A stretch of DNA of 26,340 nt from Actinomycetes bacterium (GTDB lineage: Bacteria > Actinomycetota > Coriobacteriia > Coriobacteriales > Eggerthellaceae). The position numbers and the translations under genes are program-made. The DNA lies in the NCBI GenBank assembly GCA_023429565.1, contig JAEZDJ010000055.1, positions 1 to 26,340 of the forward strand, given 5' to 3'. A model generated the notes under the pieces. It worked only from the letters and a program-made list of their open reading frames with translations. It was not told the origin of the DNA and made no database searches. Shown piece after piece: positions 21,842 through 26,340 of the stretch (positions are counted from its first letter, which is position 1; every line of letters starts with the position of its first letter).

Positions 21842-23406
21842 TGACTGAAATCACCGCACAGTCCATTGACGACGCACTGCGCACGCAGCTTGCGGCTCTT
21901 GAAGTAAGCGTTGATTCCCGCGAAGTCGGCACGGTCATCCAAATTGGAGACGGTATCGCTCGCGTCGACGGCTTGAAGAACGCCATGGCCGGCGAGCTTT
22001 TGGAGTTTCTCGGCGCAGACGGCAAGACCGTTTATGGCCTGGCTCAGAACCTCGAAGAAGACGAGGTAGGGGCCGTGCTCCTCGGTGACGTCACCGCAAT
22101 CAAGGAGAACGATCAGGTTCGCACGACGGGCCGTATCATGGAGGTTCCGTCGGGCAAGGGAATGCTCGGCCGCGTGGTCAATCCGCTCGGCATGCCGATT
22201 GACGGCAAGGGACCCATCAAGTCCGACGGCATGCGTCCGGTCGAGTACAAGGCTCCTGGGGTCATCAGCCGCAAGCCTGTGCATGAGCCCATGCAGACAG
22301 GCATCATCGCCATCGACGCGATGATCCCCGTCGGCCGTGGCCAGCGCGAGCTCATCATCGGCGACCGCCAGACCGGCAAGACGGCTATCGCCATCGATGC
22401 CATCATCAACCAAAAAGACCAAGACATGATCTGCATTTACGTTGCGATCGGTCAGAAGGCCTCCACGGTTGCCGGCGTCATGGAAACGCTTGAGAAGTAC
22501 GGTGCGGCGGAGAACACCATCATCGTGTCCGCCACCGCTGGCGACTCTGCTCCCTTGCAGTACATCGCTCCCATGGCGGGTGCCGCAATGGGTGAGTACT
22601 TCGTGTACAACGGCGAGGACGGCAAGCCGGCCAGCCCTGAGAACCCCGGCCGTCATGTGCTCATCATCTATGATGACCTCTCCAAGCAGGCTGTGGCTTA
22701 CCGACAGATGTCGCTGACGCTGCGTCGCCCGCCAGGACGCGAGGCTTATCCTGGTGACGTCTTCTACCTGCATTCGCGTCTTTTGGAGCGGGCAGTGAAG
22801 ATGTCCGATGAATACGGTGCCGGTTCCATGACCGCGCTGCCCATCATCGAGACGCAGGCTGGCGACGTGTCGGCCTATATCCCGACCAACGTCATCTCCA
22901 TCACCGACGGCCAGATCTTCCTGACCACGGACCTGTTCTTCCAGGGTCAGCGCCCCGCTGTTGACGTCGGCATCTCCGTGTCGCGCGTCGGTGGCTCTGC
23001 TCAGACGAAGGCCGTGAAGTCTGTCGCCGGCACGTTGCGCCTCGACTTGGCCGCCTATCGCGAGCTGCAGGCATTCACGCAGTTTGGCAGCGACCTTGAC
23101 AAGGCCACGCAGGACCAGCTCAATCGCGGTGCCCATATGACCGAGCTTTTGAAGCAGGGCCGTTACGTGCCGATGTCGTTCATGGACCAAGCTATTTCCA
23201 TCTACGCTGGCGCCAATGGCTACTTGGATGACATTCCGGTGTCTGACGTCGTCCGCTTCCGTGGCGAGATGCTGGACTATCTCCATGCTTCCAAGCCGGA
23301 GATCGTCGAAAGCATCGAGAAGGAGAAAAAGTTCACCGATGAGACCAAGGCCGCTCTTAACGCAGCAATTGAAGCGTTCAAGACCCAGTTCTCGCCTTCG
23401 GTGTAA
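21841..23406 (+). CDS. atpA: ATP synthase F1 subunit alpha
   Basis: Alpha is the non-catalytic nucleotide-binding subunit of the F1 hexamer. Walker A is GDRQTGKT (about 174-181), and the family signature appears in PAVDVGISVSRVGGSAQ. The 521-residue length is normal. I prefer the GTG at 21841 over ATG 21835: GGAGG at 21827-21831 is nine bases from the GTG but only three from the ATG, and the GTG forms a TAGTG overlap with the atpH stop. The next gene is atpG, 12 bases on. Confidence 0.97.
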   Translation: MTEITAQSIDDALRTQLAALEVSVDSREVGTVIQIGDGIARVDGLKNAMAGELLEFLGADGKTVYGLAQNLEEDEVGAVLLGDVTAIKENDQVRTTGRIMEVPSGKGMLGRVVNPLGMPIDGKGPIKSDGMRPVEYKAPGVISRKPVHEPMQTGIIAIDAMIPVGRGQRELIIGDRQTGKTAIAIDAIINQKDQDMICIYVAIGQKASTVAGVMETLEKYGAAENTIIVSATAGDSAPLQYIAPMAGAAMGEYFVYNGEDGKPASPENPGRHVLIIYDDLSKQAVAYRQMSLTLRRPPGREAYPGDVFYLHSRLLERAVKMSDEYGAGSMTALPIIETQAGDVSAYIPTNVISITDGQIFLTTDLFFQGQRPAVDVGISVSRVGGSAQTKAVKSVAGTLRLDLAAYRELQAFTQFGSDLDKATQDQLNRGAHMTELLKQGRYVPMSFMDQAISIYAGANGYLDDIPVSDVVRFRGEMLDYLHASKPEIVESIEKEKKFTDETKAALNAAIEAFKTQFSPSV

Positions 23407-23418
23407 GGCAGGTAGCAT

Positions 23419-24348
23419 ATGCCCAACCTTCACGACATAGAAAGACGCATTAACTCCGTCACTTCGACGAAGCAGATCACGCGTACCATGGAGATGGTGG
23501 CTGCGGCGAAGATTCGCCGTGCCACCGATCGCATGCAGGACGCGCTGCCTTGGGCCAATGCAATTTCCGACATGATGATCAGCACCGCCAAGTATGCGCC
23601 GCTCGATTCGGAGCCTCTGCTCGTCGAACACGACGAGGTGAAGCGGGCGGTCCTCGTGGTCGTCACGTCTGACCGCGGCTTGGCGGGCGGCTTCAACACC
23701 AATGTGCTGCGCCATGCTGACAAGCTCATCAAGGAAAAGGAGCGGCGAGGGGTCGAGGTTGAAGTCATCGCGTGCGGCAAGAAGGCAATGGGATACTTCA
23801 GCTATCGCAACATCGAGCCGGTCTTCTCGTTCCGTGACCTCTCGGCCGACCCCACCTATGCTGAGGCTGCTCAGATTGCTCAGTATATCGGGGCTGGCTA
23901 CCGCGATGGCAAGCTTGACGAGGCGACGATCGTGTTCAACCATGCGAAGAACGGTGCCGAGCAGGTTCTCATCGATCAGCAGGTGTTGCCGCTCACTCCC
24001 CAGAGCTTTGCCGAGGTCCTCGGCATTGTTCCCAAGGAGGAAGAGGACGTTCTTGACCAATATCGCGACAACGAGAAGAAGCTCGTCGGCGATGTTGATT
24101 TCGAGCCGGATGCTCAAACGGTCATGGGCGAGCTCATGCGCGCCTACATGCTTAACACGTTTCATTACGCCCTGATCGACTCGGCTGCGGCCGAGCAAGG
24201 CGCCCGGCGCACGGCCATGAAGTCGGCGACCGACAATGCTACTGAAATGGCCGAAACGCTGACCAGACTGTATAACCGCGTACGCCAAGGTGCCATTACG
24301 ACGGAGATTTCGGAAATCGTCGGTGGCGCCGCAGCTTTGGAGGATTAA
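23419..24348 (+). CDS. atpG: ATP synthase F1 subunit gamma
   Basis: Gamma is the central rotating shaft. The N-terminal helix (DIERRINSVTSTKQITRTMEMVAAAKIRRA) and the C-terminal helix (MKSATDNATEMAETLTRLYNRVRQGAITTEISEIVGGAAAL) that together form the shaft are intact, and the Rossmann-like middle begins VLVVVTSDRGLAGGFN. At 309 residues it is slightly longer than the usual 285-300. AGGCAGG precedes the ATG. atpD begins on the base after its stop. Confidence 0.97.
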   Translation: MPNLHDIERRINSVTSTKQITRTMEMVAAAKIRRATDRMQDALPWANAISDMMISTAKYAPLDSEPLLVEHDEVKRAVLVVVTSDRGLAGGFNTNVLRHADKLIKEKERRGVEVEVIACGKKAMGYFSYRNIEPVFSFRDLSADPTYAEAAQIAQYIGAGYRDGKLDEATIVFNHAKNGAEQVLIDQQVLPLTPQSFAEVLGIVPKEEEDVLDQYRDNEKKLVGDVDFEPDAQTVMGELMRAYMLNTFHYALIDSAAAEQGARRTAMKSATDNATEMAETLTRLYNRVRQGAITTEISEIVGGAAALED

Positions 24349-25798
<1,450 letters not shown>

Positions 25799-25806
<8 letters not shown>

Positions 25807-26227
25807 GATTCGTTGCACGGTAGCTATTCCGACGCGCGAGCTGTTCTCTGGCGAGATCGACTATGCGGACGTCCCTGGCGGCGAGGGCAACTTTGGCGTG
25901 ATGAGCGGCCATGAGATGCTCGTCTGCACCAATCGTCCCGGCATCTTGACCCTGTGGCTTGACCCCGACGGGAAAGAAAGGCGCCGTTTTGCGACGTTCG
26001 ACGGATACGCCCAGGTTCATGAGGACCGTCTGACCATTTTGGCTCGCATGGGACATGAGCTTGAGACGATCGACTATGACGATGTCCGCGCAAAGGCCGA
26101 TGAGATGCGTGAGCATATTGCGGAGCTTGAGAAAGATCCTCAGGGTCCCAATGCTGCAGCGCTTGAGTCGCAGCGGGCACGCCTTGAATGGTACGAGTTT
26201 CAATTGACTCTGGAGAACGCTTCGTAG
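25799..26227 (+). CDS. atpC: ATP synthase F1 subunit epsilon
   Basis: Epsilon joins gamma to the c-ring and regulates ATP hydrolysis. The 142-residue protein has the N-terminal beta-sandwich (TVAIPTRELFSGEIDYADVPGGEGNFGVMSGHEMLV) and a C-terminal two-helix region (about 90-140) that can act as the inhibitory arm. It overlaps the end of atpD by eight bases. It is the last gene of the operon. Confidence 0.95.
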
Positions 26228-26280
26228 GTTTTCGAGTTCAAGCGAGGGCGAGCCGCCGCTTACGGTTGCTCGTGTGTTTG

Positions 26281-26307
26281 AGGGCCCTGGGAAACCGGGG
26301 CCCTTTT
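26281..26307 (+). terminator. Rho-independent terminator of the atp operon
   Basis: AGGGCCC (26281-26287) pairs with GGGCCCT (26298-26304) around a short loop and is followed by TTTT. It lies 54 bases after the atpC stop. Confidence 0.85.
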
Positions 26308-26313
26308 GTATCT

Positions 26314-26340
26314 CGCACCCCGCACCCCGCACCCCGCACC
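26314..26340. repeat. CGCACCC short tandem repeat at window edge
   Basis: Nearly four copies of the 7-base unit CGCACCC run to the last base of the window, right after the atp terminator. As at the left end, this may mark an assembly break at a longer repeat. Confidence 0.8.

Overview
The window is about 26 kb of high-GC (roughly 60%) bacterial DNA. Third codon positions are strongly G/C, Shine-Dalgarno sites are of the GGAGG type, and genes are tightly packed and often overlap. The gene mix (FmdE protein, FecCD-type importer, AraC-controlled pairs of fused ABC half-transporters, and a core block ending in an F1Fo ATP synthase operon) suggests an anaerobic actinobacterium of the Coriobacteriia, perhaps Eggerthellaceae such as Slackia. 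That placement is inferred from gene content and composition, not from a marker gene. Both window ends lie in short G/C-rich tandem repeats, so the sequence may be a whole contig cut at repeats.

Region 1 (1-7030) handles metals. A Fur-family regulator and a COG0523/CobW-type GTPase form a minus-strand operon whose promoter carries a Zur-like palindrome. The GTPase is broken by one extra base in a run of six G. Divergent from it is an AraC-family regulator, with a near-perfect 20-bp palindrome over its extended -10, followed by two fused permease-ATPase ABC half-transporters resembling the YbtP/YbtQ and IrtA/IrtB siderophore importers. Behind them is what looks like the remnant of an MptD/Trep_Strep ECF S-component gene.

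Region 2 (7100-12500) is the most unusual part. A plus-strand operon encodes an FmdE protein, a FecCD permease and an ABC ATPase with a 170-residue cysteine-containing N-terminal extension. A convergent minus-strand pair encodes two small membrane proteins, and a separate minus-strand gene encodes a lipoprotein substrate-binding protein. All three transcription units start at a promoter with two GTTAC-type heptamers spaced by exactly 13 bases (GTGTTAC-N13-GTGTTAC, or ATGTTAC-N13-GTAACAA). This ties them into one regulon, probably for uptake of a scarce metal or oxyanion; nickel and molybdate/tungstate are the leading guesses.

Region 3 (12560-26310) is core metabolism on the plus strand: tsaC, an alpha/beta hydrolase overlapping glpK, rpiB, glyA, upp, comEB, a small AtpI-like membrane protein, then atpB-E-F-H-A-G-D-C and a rho-independent terminator. 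Most of this order matches the known sua5...rpiB-glyA-upp-atp block of Bacillus. The hydrolase-glpK pair looks like an inserted glyceride-to-glycerol-3-phosphate module.
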